From Chelativorans petroleitrophicus (lineage in GTDB: Bacteria; Pseudomonadota; Alphaproteobacteria; Rhizobiales; Rhizobiaceae), in assembly GCF_025398195.1 (NCBI RefSeq), contig NZ_JAODNV010000004.1:124001-188000 (forward strand): a stretch of DNA of 64,000 nucleotides. Direction: 5' to 3'. Positions 28,806 through 38,192 of this stretch are shown here, in pieces. A model generated the notes under the pieces. That model did not search any database, had not been told where the DNA came from, and saw nothing but the letters and a program-made list of their open reading frames with translations. The position numbers were made by a program, and so were the translations under genes. The stretch's first letter is position 1; the number at the start of each line of letters is the position of its first letter.

Positions 28806-29061
28806 GACAGAAGAAACGCGCCCCGTTGCCGCATGGTGCGATGACGAATATGTCTACGCCACTTTGGCAGACGGGCGCCGGATCAGGGCTCCTATATGGT
28901 GGTATCCCTTCCTGGAGAAGGCTTCTCCGGAAGATCGGGCCGTTGTCGAGCTTCAGTTCAGCGGAATTTGGTGGCCGGTCATGGACGAGGGCATTTCCGT
29001 AAAGGCCATGCTTCTCGGCTGGAAGGCTCCAGGTGCGAAGAAGCCCCGAAAGGCCGCTTGA
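28786..29061 (+). CDS. DUF2442 protein
   Basis: A 91-residue DUF2442-family protein. The hallmark is a short beta-rich fold that includes YVYATLADGRRIRAPIWWYP and then WWPVMDEGISVKAML. The ATG at 28786 has CGGAGC upstream and lies inside the end of the DUF4160 gene in another frame; an in-frame ATG at 28765 would add seven residues. It sits with its partner between pheS and pheT on the same strand, so it is probably expressed with them. No catalytic motif is visible. Confidence 0.83.
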   Translation: MSSSDFETEETRPVAAWCDDEYVYATLADGRRIRAPIWWYPFLEKASPEDRAVVELQFSGIWWPVMDEGISVKAMLLGWKAPGAKKPRKAA

Positions 29062-29126
29062 ATTCAATCACTCCAACCCGGGCACTGCCCGCCTGCGCCT
29101 CCTGCGCGACGCTATCAGGCTGAAAA

Positions 29127-31538
29127 ATGAAATTCACTCTCTCCTGGCTCAAGGATCACCTCGACACCGACGCTTCGCTCGATCAGATCGTGGAAACCCT
29201 TACCATGATCGGGCTTGAGGTCGAGTCCGTCGACGACAAGAAGGCGCTGAAGCCCTTCGTCATCGCCAGGGTGCTAACGGCCGAGAAACATCCGGACGCC
29301 GACCGGCTCAAGGTGCTGACGGTGGACAAGGGCGACGGCAAGCCCATACAGGTGGTCTGCGGCGCCCCGAACGCGCGCGCCGGGCTGATCGGCGCCTTCG
29401 CAGCGCCCGGAACCTATATCCCCGGCACTGATATCACGCTGTCAGTCGGTAAGATCCGCGGCGTGGAGAGCCACGGCATGATGTGCTCGGAACGCGAGCT
29501 GATGATCTCCGACGACCACGACGGCATTATTGAGCTGCCGGAGGATGCTCCTGTGGGGGCGTCCTTTGCCGAGTGGGCGAAGCTGGACGATCCGGTGATC
29601 GAGATCGGCCTGACGCCCAACCGGCCCGACTGCACCGGCGTTCACGGCATTGCGCGCGACCTTGCCGCGGCCGGCCTCGGGCGGCTGAAGGATCACGTGG
29701 TGGAGCCCGTCGAGGGCGGGGGTGAATCTCCCGTCAAGGTCCACATAGAGGCCCCTGATCTCTGCCGCACTTTTGCAGTCCGCCTGGTGCGTGGCGTGAA
29801 GAACGGCCCCTCGCCAAAATGGATGCAGCAGCGGCTGAAGGCAATTGGTCTGCGCCCGATCAACGCGCTGGTGGACATCACCAACTATCTCACCTTCGAC
29901 CGCGGACGCCCGCTCCATGTCTTCGACGCGGCGAAGGTCAAGGGCGACCTCGTGGTGCGCCGGGCCGTTGCCGGCGAGACGCTTCTGGCACTCGACGGCC
30001 GGGAATACAGGCTCGGCGCCGATATGTGCGTGATCGCTGACGACAACGGTGTGGAATCCATCGCTGGCGTCATGGGCGGTGAACACTCCGGCTGCGACGA
30101 GAACACTACGGACGTGCTGATCGAGGCGGCCGTCTGGGAGCCGATCAGCGTGGCGCGAACGGGCCGCGAGCTCGGCATCATCACCGATGCGCGCTACCGC
30201 AATGAGCGCGGTATAGACCCGGCCTTCAACGAGCCAGGACTCGAGCTTGCGACCCGCATGGTGCTGGATCTGTGCGGCGGTCAGCCCACCAGAAGCTATG
30301 TGGCCGGCCGGCGCTACGACCCGGCCGAGCGCAAGGTGGTTTCCTTTCCGGTTTCGGAGGTGAAACGGCTGACCGGTCTCGACGTGCCGAAGGCGGAAAG
30401 TCTCGCCATTCTGAAACGGCTCGGCTTCGAGCCGCAGGGCGAGGGTGATGTGGTGGATGTCATCGTCCCCTCCTGGCGGCCGGATGTGGATGGCAAGGCC
30501 GACCTCGTGGAAGAGGTGATGCGCGTCCACGGCGTCGACAGGATCGAGCCGCAGGTGATGGTCTCGAAGGAGACGGTGGGCGGGCGCATTCTCACCACGG
30601 CACAGCTTCGCACACGCCACGCCAAGCGCGCGCTCGCCGTGCGCGGCATGATGGAGGCGGTGACTTGGTCCTTCATCCCCGATGGTCACGCGCGGCTCTT
30701 CGCGGACAATCGCCGCCTCATCCGGCTTGCCAATCCTATCGCGTCCGATATGTCAACTATGCGACCCTCGCTGCTTCCGGGGCTGATCGCCGCCGCCCAG
30801 CGCAATGCGGACCGCGGATTCGGCGACGTGGCGCTGTTCGAGGTCTCCAGCGCCTATGAAGGCGACCGACCGGAGGATCAGCGGCTGGCTGCAGCCGGCA
30901 TCCGCCGCGGTACCGCGCGGATGGAGCGCCAGGGCCGCCACTGGGCGGGCAATGCCGCGCCTGTGGACGTTTTCGAGGCCAAGGCCGATGCGTTCGCGGT
31001 TCTGGAAGCGTGCGGCGCGCCGGTGGACAAGCTGCAGATCGAGGCAGGCGGGCCATCCTGGTATCACCCCGGTCGCTCGGGCACGATCAAGCTCGGGCCG
31101 AAGAACGTCCTCGGGACCTTCGGCGAGTTCCATCCGAGGACGCTCGAGGAGATGGACGTCTCCGGGCCGCTGTGCGGCTTCGAAATCTTCATCGATGCGA
31201 TCCCCGAGCCTAAGGCGCGCGCCACACGCACCAGGCCGCGGCTGGACGTCTCGCCCTTCCAGGCCGTCAAGCGCGACTTCGCCTTCATTGTCGGCAAGGA
31301 TGTCGCGGCGGCAACCGTCACGCGCGCCGCAGCGGCCGCCGACAAGAAGCTGATCGCGGGCGTCAATGTCTTCGACGTGTTCGAGGGCGCTTCTCTCGGC
31401 CCGGACAGGAAGTCCATCGCCGTCGAGGTCACCATCCAGCCTGTGGAACGGACGCTGACCGACGAGGATTTTGAGGCTCTGGCCGGAAAGATCGTGGAGA
31501 ATGTCGGCAAGCAGACCGGCGGCGTGCTGAGGAGATAG
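29127..31538 (+). CDS. pheT: Phenylalanyl-tRNA synthetase beta subunit
   Basis: An 803-residue beta chain. [20 protein letters not shown] is the family start. An EMAP-type tRNA-binding OB domain covers about 40-150 ([29 protein letters not shown]). The editing B3/B4 and B5 domains follow, and the C-terminal anticodon-binding domain covers about 710-803 ([14 protein letters not shown]). It is full length. Separation from pheS by two small genes is unusual but leaves the strand and probable transcript intact. Confidence 0.97.
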   Translation: MKFTLSWLKDHLDTDASLDQIVETLTMIGLEVESVDDKKALKPFVIARVLTAEKHPDADRLKVLTVDKGDGKPIQVVCGAPNARAGLIGAFAAPGTYIPGTDITLSVGKIRGVESHGMMCSERELMISDDHDGIIELPEDAPVGASFAEWAKLDDPVIEIGLTPNRPDCTGVHGIARDLAAAGLGRLKDHVVEPVEGGGESPVKVHIEAPDLCRTFAVRLVRGVKNGPSPKWMQQRLKAIGLRPINALVDITNYLTFDRGRPLHVFDAAKVKGDLVVRRAVAGETLLALDGREYRLGADMCVIADDNGVESIAGVMGGEHSGCDENTTDVLIEAAVWEPISVARTGRELGIITDARYRNERGIDPAFNEPGLELATRMVLDLCGGQPTRSYVAGRRYDPAERKVVSFPVSEVKRLTGLDVPKAESLAILKRLGFEPQGEGDVVDVIVPSWRPDVDGKADLVEEVMRVHGVDRIEPQVMVSKETVGGRILTTAQLRTRHAKRALAVRGMMEAVTWSFIPDGHARLFADNRRLIRLANPIASDMSTMRPSLLPGLIAAAQRNADRGFGDVALFEVSSAYEGDRPEDQRLAAAGIRRGTARMERQGRHWAGNAAPVDVFEAKADAFAVLEACGAPVDKLQIEAGGPSWYHPGRSGTIKLGPKNVLGTFGEFHPRTLEEMDVSGPLCGFEIFIDAIPEPKARATRTRPRLDVSPFQAVKRDFAFIVGKDVAAATVTRAAAAADKKLIAGVNVFDVFEGASLGPDRKSIAVEVTIQPVERTLTDEDFEALAGKIVENVGKQTGGVLRR

Positions 31539-31599
31539 CAAGCGGGCACACCTGCATATCGCAGATGGACCTACCGACCCTTTGCCAAGCTGCTTTGCC

Positions 31600-31739
31600 T
31601 GATTTTCCATCGTAGTCTTGGCAAGCGCGCAGATGCGCTTCAGTCCGCGATAGACGTTGGCTTCGTCCGACCTGATATCGCGAATGATCTCGCGCAGTTC
31701 AGCGATCCGGGCCGTATCGCCGTCCTGCTCCGACGGGCG
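31600..31739 (-). pseudogene. Possible RhuM-like gene remnant
   Basis: On the minus strand, between pheT and the cytochrome b561 gene, an open stretch after a TAG (31740-31742) encodes ARIAELREIIRDIRSDEAN followed by VYRGLKRICALAKTTMENQ. The EIIRDIRxxE..Y pattern recalls the central part of RhuM-family proteins. No start and no bounded frame are visible, since the frame runs on antisense to pheT. If real, it is a decayed fragment; the similarity is from memory. Confidence 0.25.
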
Positions 31740-31819
31740 CTATCGATGACAAAGCCCTGACGCGAACTGGACGAGCACTGCTGAGGGGATAGCTCCCCGC
31801 CACTCGGAGGACAGCGCCA

Positions 31820-32389
31820 ATGAAGTTGCGCAATTCGGCGGAGCGCTACGGTCTCGTTGCAATCGTCCTTCATTGGGCGATCGCGGTGCTTGCGTTCGGG
31901 CAGATCGGCCTCGGGCTTACCATGATGCGGGTCGAAAGCCAGCGCTTGGCTTTCGACCTCATCCAGTGGCACAAATCCACCGGCTTCCTGATCTTCGGCC
32001 TGTTCGCCCTCCGGCTTGCCTGGCGGCTCGCCAATCCTCTGCCGCGGCAGCCGGCCTCGCTTCGGCCGTGGGAGCGGCGGCTCGCCGCGGTAGTTCACCG
32101 CCTGCTCTATGCTCTGTTCCTTGCCCTGCCTTTTTCAGGCTGGACGCTGGTTTCCGCCTCTGTGCTCGGCATCCCCACGCTGGTCTTCGGGCTTTTCCTG
32201 CTTCCGCATCTGCCTGTCGAAATATCCGAGCCGAACGAAAACTTCTGGCGGTTCGTCCACCACCTTCTCGCCTATGCAGCCATTGCACTGATTGCCGGGC
32301 ATGCGCTGGCTGCGCTGCGCCACCACTTCATCCTCAGGGACGAAACGCTGAAGCGGATGCTTCATCCCGTCCGCCGCACGAAACCGTGA
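31820..32389 (+). CDS. Cytochrome b561
   Basis: A 189-residue di-heme membrane cytochrome of the CybB type, which can pass electrons between quinol and periplasmic partners. Four membrane segments are visible. The candidate heme histidines are His18 (VLHWAIAVLAF), His51 (IQWHKSTGF), and two in the last helices (FVHHLLAYAA, AGHALAALRHH). The YceI-family gene 47 bases downstream is a frequent partner of this cytochrome in proteobacteria. Confidence 0.9.
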   Translation: MKLRNSAERYGLVAIVLHWAIAVLAFGQIGLGLTMMRVESQRLAFDLIQWHKSTGFLIFGLFALRLAWRLANPLPRQPASLRPWERRLAAVVHRLLYALFLALPFSGWTLVSASVLGIPTLVFGLFLLPHLPVEISEPNENFWRFVHHLLAYAAIALIAGHALAALRHHFILRDETLKRMLHPVRRTKP

Positions 32390-32436
32390 CTGGCAGGTGA
32401 CGGCAGCGCGTCGGATAGTTCCGGCTCGGAACGACG

Positions 32437-33015
32437 ATGATGCCGACGCGCATAATTGCACTTGTGATCTTCCTGCTTCTTGGCGCGCCGTCGCGCGCGC
32501 AGGTGCCTTCGCTGTCCGAGGCGGCAGGGCGTTACAGCCTCGTTGCGGACCATTCCAGCCTTGCATTCACGGTTTCCGCAGTAGGCGGACCGGGTATCGA
32601 GGGCCGGTTCATGCGCTTCGACGGAAATATCGACATCCCTATGGACGATATGGAGCGCGCCCGCGTGATGATCACCATCTATCCGGAGAGCGTGACGACG
32701 GGACAGGAGCGGATCGACAACTTCCTCAAGTCGGATGCCGTTTTCGATACAGCGAACGAGAAGGCAATCACCTTCGTCTCGACCCATGTAACCCGCACCG
32801 GTGAGGACACGGCTGTCATCGAAGGTAATCTCACCGCGCGCGGCCGCACCTTTGGAGAAACCTTCAACGTTCAGCTTGCGGAGTTCCGTGGCACCGAAAT
32901 CCGGTTACACGTCGAGGGTCAGGTGTACCGCTCCCGCTACGGCATGGATGTGGGAACGCCGCTCTACTCCAATGTCGTCGACTTCGACATGGATCTTGCA
33001 GTGGTGCGCCGATAG
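32437..33015 (+). CDS. YceI-family periplasmic protein
   Basis: A 192-residue protein with a signal peptide (about 1-21, cut near SRA-QVP) and the YceI lipocalin-like barrel, a fold that binds isoprenoid quinones. Typical elements are YSLVADHSSLAFTV, FDGNIDIPMDDMERARV and NFLKSDAVFDT. It lies behind cytochrome b561, which suggests a shared role in periplasmic quinone or stress physiology. The exact ligand is unknown. Confidence 0.9.
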   Translation: MMPTRIIALVIFLLLGAPSRAQVPSLSEAAGRYSLVADHSSLAFTVSAVGGPGIEGRFMRFDGNIDIPMDDMERARVMITIYPESVTTGQERIDNFLKSDAVFDTANEKAITFVSTHVTRTGEDTAVIEGNLTARGRTFGETFNVQLAEFRGTEIRLHVEGQVYRSRYGMDVGTPLYSNVVDFDMDLAVVRR

Positions 33016-33174
33016 GCCCGAATGAGAGTAAGGAGAGCGCATGTTCCGCCCAGCGGCGCTGCCCGGCACCGCCGGAACGGCGTAACCCGTCATTCGTCGG
33101 CTATGGATGCGGAAACGGAGTGCGGCTGCGATCGCCAGTCTTGCCCCGGGTAGAGTGCATTCCGGGCAATAGTG

Positions 33175-33213
33175 ATCACTGCGCCTGGAAACGAAAATTC
33201 GGAGCGCAGTGAT
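33175..33213. repeat. Inverted repeat between yceI and bfr
   Basis: ATCACTGCGC (33175-33184) and GCGCAGTGAT (33204-33213) form a perfect 10-bp stem with a 19-base AT-rich loop. It lies between two convergent genes, so a bidirectional terminator or mRNA-stabilising hairpin is likely, but neither side has a T run. Confidence 0.5.
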
Positions 33214-33245
33214 GTCGCAAGCCTGAAGGCTTCTGGGCGCCCGAG

Positions 33246-33731
33246 TTACTCGGCGTCCTTTGCCGAGTGGGCGTTGAGGAGGCCATACTTCTCCTCGCCA
33301 ATATCATCGAGCAAGGCAAGCTGCGTCTCGAGGAAGTCGATGTGGCCCTCCTCGTCGGCAAGCAGCTCCTCGAAAAGCTTCATCGAGACGTAGTCGCCCG
33401 CTTCCTGGCAGATTTCGCGCGAGCGCTTATAGGAGGTGCGGGCGTCGTACTCGCCGGCCAAATCCGCCTCCAGCACTTCCTTTACGTTCTGCCCGATTCT
33501 GAGCGGCGCCACCGTCTGCAGATTGGGATGCCCTTCCAGGAAGATAATGCGCTGGATCAGCTTGTCAGCGTGATGCATCTCCTCAATGGATTCGGCGCGC
33601 TCCTTCTCCGCCAGCTTGGTGTAACCCCAATCCTCTAGGAGACGGTAGTGCAGCCAGTACTGGTTTACGGCGCCAAGCTCCAGGAAAAGAGCCTCGTTAA
33701 GCCGCTCTATGACCCTTGTATCGCCTTTCAA
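33246..33731 (-). CDS. bfr: Bacterioferritin
   Basis: A 161-residue heme-binding ferritin that stores iron as a 24-mer. Ferroxidase ligands fit Glu18 ([11 protein letters not shown]), Glu51 and His54 (EEMHHAD), Glu94, Glu127 and His130 ([10 protein letters not shown]). Met52 is the heme ligand. The family start is at the sequence [19 protein letters not shown], whose initiation codon here is a TTG (33729-33731) with GGAG upstream; there is no ATG nearby. The start lies inside the end of bfd, a 35-base overlap. Confidence 0.95.
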   Translation of the reverse strand: MKGDTRVIERLNEALFLELGAVNQYWLHYRLLEDWGYTKLAEKERAESIEEMHHADKLIQRIIFLEGHPNLQTVAPLRIGQNVKEVLEADLAGEYDARTSYKRSREICQEAGDYVSMKLFEELLADEEGHIDFLETQLALLDDIGEEKYGLLNAHSAKDAE

Positions 33732-34008
33732 TGAACCTGCTCCCGAACTTTTCCCGCAAGGCGCGGACACGATCCAAATATGTCACGATCTCCGCGTCGC
33801 TACCATGGTTGTTGCGGTGGTACTCCTCCGTTACACGGATAATGGTTTCCACCACATTTGGAAAGCACCCGCAGCAGCGGCCACGCTTCGACATGGCATG
33901 ATAAATTTTCGCGGGCACGATTAGTTGCCACGGATCTTCATCAAGCATGGCGACAATGGTCGCCTCGATTTCCTTCTGCGTGATGATGTTGCAGTGGCAG
34001 ACGAGCAT
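33697..34008 (-). CDS. bfd: Bacterioferritin-associated ferredoxin
   Basis: A 103-residue [2Fe-2S] protein of the Bfd type, which reduces ferric iron in bacterioferritin for release. The cluster cysteines are Cys4 and Cys6 (MLVCHCN) and Cys45 and Cys48 (GRCCGCF). The tail of about 40 residues is longer than in the 64-residue E. coli protein and overlaps bfr by 35 bases. The order bfd-bfr on one transcript fits joint iron control, but I could not recognise an Irr or RirA box upstream. Confidence 0.92.
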   Translation of the reverse strand: MLVCHCNIITQKEIEATIVAMLDEDPWQLIVPAKIYHAMSKRGRCCGCFPNVVETIIRVTEEYHRNNHGSDAEIVTYLDRVRALREKFGSRFIERRYKGHRAA

Positions 34009-34220
34009 GGCTTTCCGCTGGACCGGCCGGGAATAGGCATTGTTATGACCGTGAACATATCTACTCCGATCGAAACCTGAGTTGCAAGGTCAGCTTGAGC
34101 GGAAAGCGAAATGTAGCAGCGTCAGCTCTGCACCGAGTGCAGCGGAGCCCGTGCAAAGATGAGGCACTCCCGGACTCCGCCTATCGCCGCGTCCGGGTTT
34201 AATCCGGGGCCATCCCGGCG

Positions 34221-34673
34221 CTACTGGTTGATTTCGGGCTCGACGAGCTTTGCCAGGCTTCGCAGCGATTCCTGCCAGCCGAGATAGCATGCTTCCGCTG
34301 GAATGAGGTCGGGCACACCCTCCTGGACGATGTTCAGCTCGGTGCCCACTGACACCTTTTTCAGGTCCACTGTCACATGCATTTCGCCGGGCAGGTTGGG
34401 GTCGTCGAACGTGTCCGTGTAGCGCAGGCGCTTGCCGGGTACGAGCTCGAGATATTGGCCGCCGAACGAGTGGCTCTTGCCTGTCGTGAAGTTTCGGAAG
34501 GACATTCTGAACATACCGCCAGTCGTTGGCTCAAGATGGTGCACGGTGCAGGTGAACCCATTGGGCGGAAGCCATTTGGCAAGCGCGTCAGCCTCGATGA
34601 AAGCGCGATAGACCTTCTCGCGGCTGGCGGTCAGAACGCGGTGCAGGCGGATGGTGCTGGGCATTGCTTTCAT
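34221..34673 (-). CDS. SRPBCC (AHSA1-type) protein
   Basis: A 150-residue START/Bet v 1-like protein of the AHSA1 group. STIRLHRVLTASREKVYRAF and ADALAKWLPPNGF at the N-terminus and the C-terminal GWQESLRSLAKLVE helix are typical. The fold makes a hydrophobic ligand pocket; the biological ligand is not known. It is a single gene with no clear operon partner. The 212 bases towards bfd hold no gene. Confidence 0.88.
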   Translation of the reverse strand: MKAMPSTIRLHRVLTASREKVYRAFIEADALAKWLPPNGFTCTVHHLEPTTGGMFRMSFRNFTTGKSHSFGGQYLELVPGKRLRYTDTFDDPNLPGEMHVTVDLKKVSVGTELNIVQEGVPDLIPAEACYLGWQESLRSLAKLVEPEINQ

Positions 34674-34997
34674 CCTCGTGATTGATGGAACCGTGGTGAC
34701 TGCCGATCAACACCCAAAGGACGAACGAGGCTCGGCCGCTCCGACACCGTGACTGTAATTATAGAGGCCATTGCCGCTTCTATATCCGGCATGAATGTGA
34801 GGGCTTCTCCCATTGCCGGATGTCCGTGTGTTTTCAGGAAGCATGTAGCTGGGTCGCAGTCGGCGGAGAGCGGTGATCGCTGCGGGGCGCCAGGCGATGT
34901 TCCGGAGGGTCTGATTATCTGTAATGGCCATGCTCACGGCACCGCGTCTATGGGCGCGGCGGCTGCTCGGCGTAAGCTGCGGTTCCGGAAAGGGGCT
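34674..34997. other. Gap without a supported gene
   Basis: These 324 bases lie between two minus-strand genes. A 76-residue minus-strand frame (34707-34937) shows no recognisable family, no clear ribosome site and no conserved pattern, so I do not call it. I see no repeat or terminator of note; the promoter of the SRPBCC gene should lie here. Confidence 0.6.
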
Positions 34998-35612
34998 TTA
35001 CTGCTCGAGGACGGCGCCGACCAGAAGATTGTTCTCGTCACGCAGGCTCACCCAGCGGCCGGTGTGGTTGCTCGCCTGCCGCTTGAGATAGGTATAGCCT
35101 GTATGACTCCACAGCTTCACTTCGCTGTTGAGGTTGTCGAGGATGTAGTCGCCCCGGTCAGTGCGCACAGTAAGGACCGCATGACCCTCGCCGTCACGCT
35201 TGCGCACGACGGTGATCAGGAGATTGGAGAGCGATATGCCCGCGTCGTGCAACCGGCGCCGCTTTTCCAGCACGTAGTCTTCGCAGTCGCCGATACCGTT
35301 TACCGGATAGGTCCAGACCTCTTCACGGCCGTAGATATTGATGTCGCTGTCCGGCTTCACAGCGCGGTTAACCGCCGCGTTGACGGCCACGATCTTGTTC
35401 CAGAGCGCGGGTGTTACCTTGAGCGGGCCGGTGTCGCGTGGCCTAATCGCGCATTCCTGCGGTCTCTTCTGGCAGAACTCGTAATGGCCGATCGGCTGGG
35501 AGGTTACGGAGCCGGTAACCATTAGCCCGGAGCTCTCCGCTGGACTGCTCGTCAGGCCGGGGGCCAAACACAATACTATAGCGGTGACGATACCCGCCCG
35601 CCTGGCAGCCAT
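34998..35612 (-). CDS. Transglutaminase-like cysteine peptidase (BTLCP)
   Basis: A 204-residue secreted protein with an N-terminal signal peptide (about 1-27) and a bacterial transglutaminase-like cysteine protease domain (DUF920). The catalytic triad fits the Cys in GIGDCEDYV, the His in GEGHAVLTV and the Asp in YILDNLNSEV. LapG of Pseudomonas, which cleaves adhesins at the surface, is the best-known relative, but no LapD-like partner or large adhesin is in this window, so the substrate is open. Confidence 0.88.
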   Translation of the reverse strand: MAARRAGIVTAIVLCLAPGLTSSPAESSGLMVTGSVTSQPIGHYEFCQKRPQECAIRPRDTGPLKVTPALWNKIVAVNAAVNRAVKPDSDINIYGREEVWTYPVNGIGDCEDYVLEKRRRLHDAGISLSNLLITVVRKRDGEGHAVLTVRTDRGDYILDNLNSEVKLWSHTGYTYLKRQASNHTGRWVSLRDENNLLVGAVLEQ

Positions 35613-35652
35613 AAAAGCCGCTCCCCAACAATTTATTCTACGTTAAGGATAA

Positions 35653-35681
35653 ATTAACGAAGTTGAGAGGGCTCTTGTCAA
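35653..35681 (-). promoter_or_regulatory. Promoter of the transglutaminase-like gene
   Basis: On the minus strand TTGACA (35681-35676), 17 bases, then GTTAAT (35658-35653), about 40 bases before the start of the gene at 35612. The AT-rich stretch contrasts with the surrounding GC-rich sequence. Confidence 0.5.
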
Positions 35682-35754
35682 TGGAAAAAGTCCACCATCC
35701 TCTACTATGGTTACCAGGTGAGGATAGATTGCGGGGATAACGGGGAAGGCGGCA

Positions 35755-37014
35755 CTAGCGAGGCCGTTTCTTCTTCCGCGTTTCTCCGCCGCCGTGAACG
35801 GCAAGAAAATCAATGATCCTGGGTAGAATGGCCGAACGGAAGCGCGAGCCGCTGAAAACGCCATAGTGGCCGACATCCGGCTCAAGGTGGTGGCCGCGCA
35901 GGGACTGCGGAATATTGACGCAGAGATCATGGGCGGCCTCGGTCTGTCCCAGGCCCGAGATGTCGTCCTTCCCGCCTTCGATGGTGAGCAGCGCTACCGA
36001 ACGGATAGCGGAAGGATCGACTGGCTCGCCGCGATGGATCATCTCGCCGCGGGGAAGCGCGTGGCGGATGAAGACCGTATCGACCGTCTGCAAGTAGAAC
36101 TCCGCCGTCAAGTCCATCACCGCCAGATATTCGTCGTAGAACGCGCGGTGTTTTTCGGCTGAATCGCCGTCTCCCTGAACCAGATGCAGGAAGAATTCTT
36201 TGTGGGCGAGGATGTGCCGGTCGAGATTCATGCTCATGAATCCCGAAAGCTGCAGGAATCCGGGGTAGACTGGCCGTTGAAAGCCTGGGTGCGGCCAGGG
36301 CACCTGCATGATGACATTGTCGCGGAACCAATCGAGGCCCTTTTCCTGAGCCAGATGGTTGACGGCCGTCGGGTTGCGCCGCGTGTCGATGGGACCGCCC
36401 ATGAGAACCATGGCGGCGGGCGGGTTCGGATCGCCCCGCGCCTCCATCAGCGCAACCGCCGCCAGCACCGGAACGGATGGCTGGCATACGGCCATCACCG
36501 AGGCGCCAGGACCCAAATGGGCGAAGATGTCTACGAGGTAGTCGATGTAATCGTCGAGGTCGAAACGCCCGTCCGATAGGGGCACCATGCGCGCGTCGGT
36601 CCAGTCGGTGATGTAGACGTCGGCGTGGGGCAGCATCGCCTCCACCGTGCCGCGCAGAAGGGTTGCATAATGCCCCGACAGCGGCGCGACGATCAAAAGC
36701 TTGGTGTCGGGCCACCGGCGGAGGGGCAAGTCACGCTCGAAGTGGATCAGCCGGCAGAAGGGGCGCGCCCATACCTCCCTTTCCCGGACGGCGACCGTCT
36801 TACCATCCACCACCGTTTCGGTGATGCCGAATTCCGGCTTTCTGTAGCGGCGGGTGGTGCGCTCGAAAACCTCCGCTGCGGCTGCTATGGAGCGGCCCCA
36901 GATGGTGTTTGCGAAGGGGTTAGCGGGATTGGAGTAGAAGAGCCGCACCGCATCCGCAAAGGCCCTCCCCGGCTGCAATGCGGCGTGCTGGAGCTCGTAG
37001 AGCTGATAATACAT
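35755..37014 (-). CDS. phaZ: Intracellular polyhydroxyalkanoate depolymerase
   Basis: A 419-residue PhaZ, which degrades intracellular PHB granules. The N-terminus MYYQLYELQHAALQP is characteristic of this class, and the nucleophile region is VMAVCQPSVPVLAAVALM, where the cysteine replaces the lipase-box serine in this family. PDVGHYGVFSGSRFR near the C-terminus holds the catalytic histidine. There is no signal peptide, which fits an intracellular enzyme. It has no PHB synthesis genes next to it in this window. Confidence 0.93.
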   Translation of the reverse strand: MYYQLYELQHAALQPGRAFADAVRLFYSNPANPFANTIWGRSIAAAAEVFERTTRRYRKPEFGITETVVDGKTVAVREREVWARPFCRLIHFERDLPLRRWPDTKLLIVAPLSGHYATLLRGTVEAMLPHADVYITDWTDARMVPLSDGRFDLDDYIDYLVDIFAHLGPGASVMAVCQPSVPVLAAVALMEARGDPNPPAAMVLMGGPIDTRRNPTAVNHLAQEKGLDWFRDNVIMQVPWPHPGFQRPVYPGFLQLSGFMSMNLDRHILAHKEFFLHLVQGDGDSAEKHRAFYDEYLAVMDLTAEFYLQTVDTVFIRHALPRGEMIHRGEPVDPSAIRSVALLTIEGGKDDISGLGQTEAAHDLCVNIPQSLRGHHLEPDVGHYGVFSGSRFRSAILPRIIDFLAVHGGGETRKKKRPR

Positions 37015-37181
37015 CGCAGATCGTCCCGCAGCAGATCAGGCGGGCAGCGGCAGGATGGCTTTCATGCCCTACACACTAGCGCGGTTTTGCTGCGATGCAA
37101 TAGAGGTGGCCGGAGATTTCAGACCCGCGCCTCAAAAGGCCGGCCACGGGTGCTCGCAGAAGGCGCGGCTGATGTGCGCGA

Positions 37182-37475
37182 TCAGCCCTCGAAGCCTTCC
37201 ACGAGAACCACGTCCGCCTCGGCCACTTCCTGACGGATCGCCTTAGCCTTCTGATACTCTGGAGAGTTGTAGCAATCCTTGGCGTGCTGGAAGGATGGGA
37301 ACTCGATCACCACGTTGCGGCCCCGTCCTTTGCCTTCCAGCGCCTCGTAATGGCCGCCCCGGGCGAGGAATTTTGCGCCGTAACACTCGAAGGCGGGCTT
37401 TGCCGCGGCGACGTAATCCTTGTAGCGCTTGGCATCGCGCACATCCACATGAGCAATCCAGTAGGCTTTGGGCAT
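37182..37475 (-). CDS. DUF1330 protein
   Basis: A 97-residue single-domain protein of the DUF1330 family (dimeric alpha-beta barrel). MPKAYWIAHVDVRDAKRYKDY, GGHYEALEG and VVIEFPSFQHAKDCYNSPEY are the family hallmarks. The function is unknown; related ferredoxin-like barrels are often monooxygenase-like. It lies 18 bases after pyrF on the same strand, so it is probably co-transcribed with it. Confidence 0.92.
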   Translation of the reverse strand: MPKAYWIAHVDVRDAKRYKDYVAAAKPAFECYGAKFLARGGHYEALEGKGRGRNVVIEFPSFQHAKDCYNSPEYQKAKAIRQEVAEADVVLVEGFEG

Positions 37476-37493
37476 TTCCTCTTCCCCTTTCGC

Positions 37494-38192
37494 TCAACCG
37501 TCGGCGGCCACCATCTCCTCGAGAATGGCCTGGGCGGCAGCCTGGCGGTCAGTCGCGCCAATGATGGGCCGGGCCACGACAAGATGGCTTGCGCCCGCGC
37601 GGATGGCATCGCCCGGCGTGACGACCCGTTTCTGGTCGCCGGCCGCAGCACCCGCGGGCCGTATGCCGGGCGTGACCACGGCCATGTCCGGGCCGACGAT
37701 GCCGCGCACTATGGCCGCCTCGGCGGCAGAGCACACCAGGCCGCCCATACCGGCATCGCGTGCCTGTTCCGCGCGGCGCCGCACGAGCGTCTCTGGGTCG
37801 TGGGCGTAACCTGCTTCGGCCAGGTCCTCTGCATCCATGGAGGTCAGCACCGTAACCCCGAGCAGGCAAAGGCCGGAGCCTTCGGCGGCAGCCACCGCGG
37901 CACGCATAGCCTTCGGATAGGCATGAACCGTGAGCATCGTTACACCCAGCCGGGCAACGCTTTCCACGCCCCGGGCAACGGTGTTGTCGATGTCGAGAAG
38001 CTTCAGATCCAGGAAGACCTTCTTGCCCGCCTGCACAAGCTCCTGGGCAAAGCCGAGACCTCCTGCGAAAGCGAGCTGATAGCCGATCTTGTAGAAGGCG
38101 ACCATCTCGCCCAGTTCGCCCACGGCCTTTTCCGCCTCCGCCACGCTCTGCAGGTCAAGACCGACGATCAGTCGCTCGCGCATATGGGTCAT
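37494..38192 (-). CDS. pyrF: Orotidine 5'-phosphate decarboxylase
   Basis: A 232-residue TIM-barrel enzyme that makes UMP from OMP. The catalytic Asp-Lys-Asp array is in [14 protein letters not shown]. The phosphate-binding end includes TPGIRPAG and HLVVARPI. The ATG at 38192 overlaps the stop of the upstream FMN reductase gene (ATGA). The alternative ATG three codons later gives a 229-residue protein. Confidence 0.96.
   Translation of the reverse strand: MTHMRERLIVGLDLQSVAEAEKAVGELGEMVAFYKIGYQLAFAGGLGFAQELVQAGKKVFLDLKLLDIDNTVARGVESVARLGVTMLTVHAYPKAMRAAVAAAEGSGLCLLGVTVLTSMDAEDLAEAGYAHDPETLVRRRAEQARDAGMGGLVCSAAEAAIVRGIVGPDMAVVTPGIRPAGAAAGDQKRVVTPGDAIRAGASHLVVARPIIGATDRQAAAQAILEEMVAADG

Noticed and set aside
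33041-33085. A 14-codon frame after yceI with an AAGGAGAG site
   Set aside because: The ribosome site is good but the peptide is too short and featureless to call a gene without conservation data.
34168-34205. CCCGGAC/GTCCGGG inverted repeat followed by TTTAATC
   Set aside because: No plus-strand gene ends here and the loop is long; the minus-strand direction lacks a T run, so I do not call it a terminator.
34707-34937. A 76-residue minus-strand frame in the gap before the transglutaminase-like gene
   Set aside because: No family, no clear ribosome site and no conserved pattern visible.
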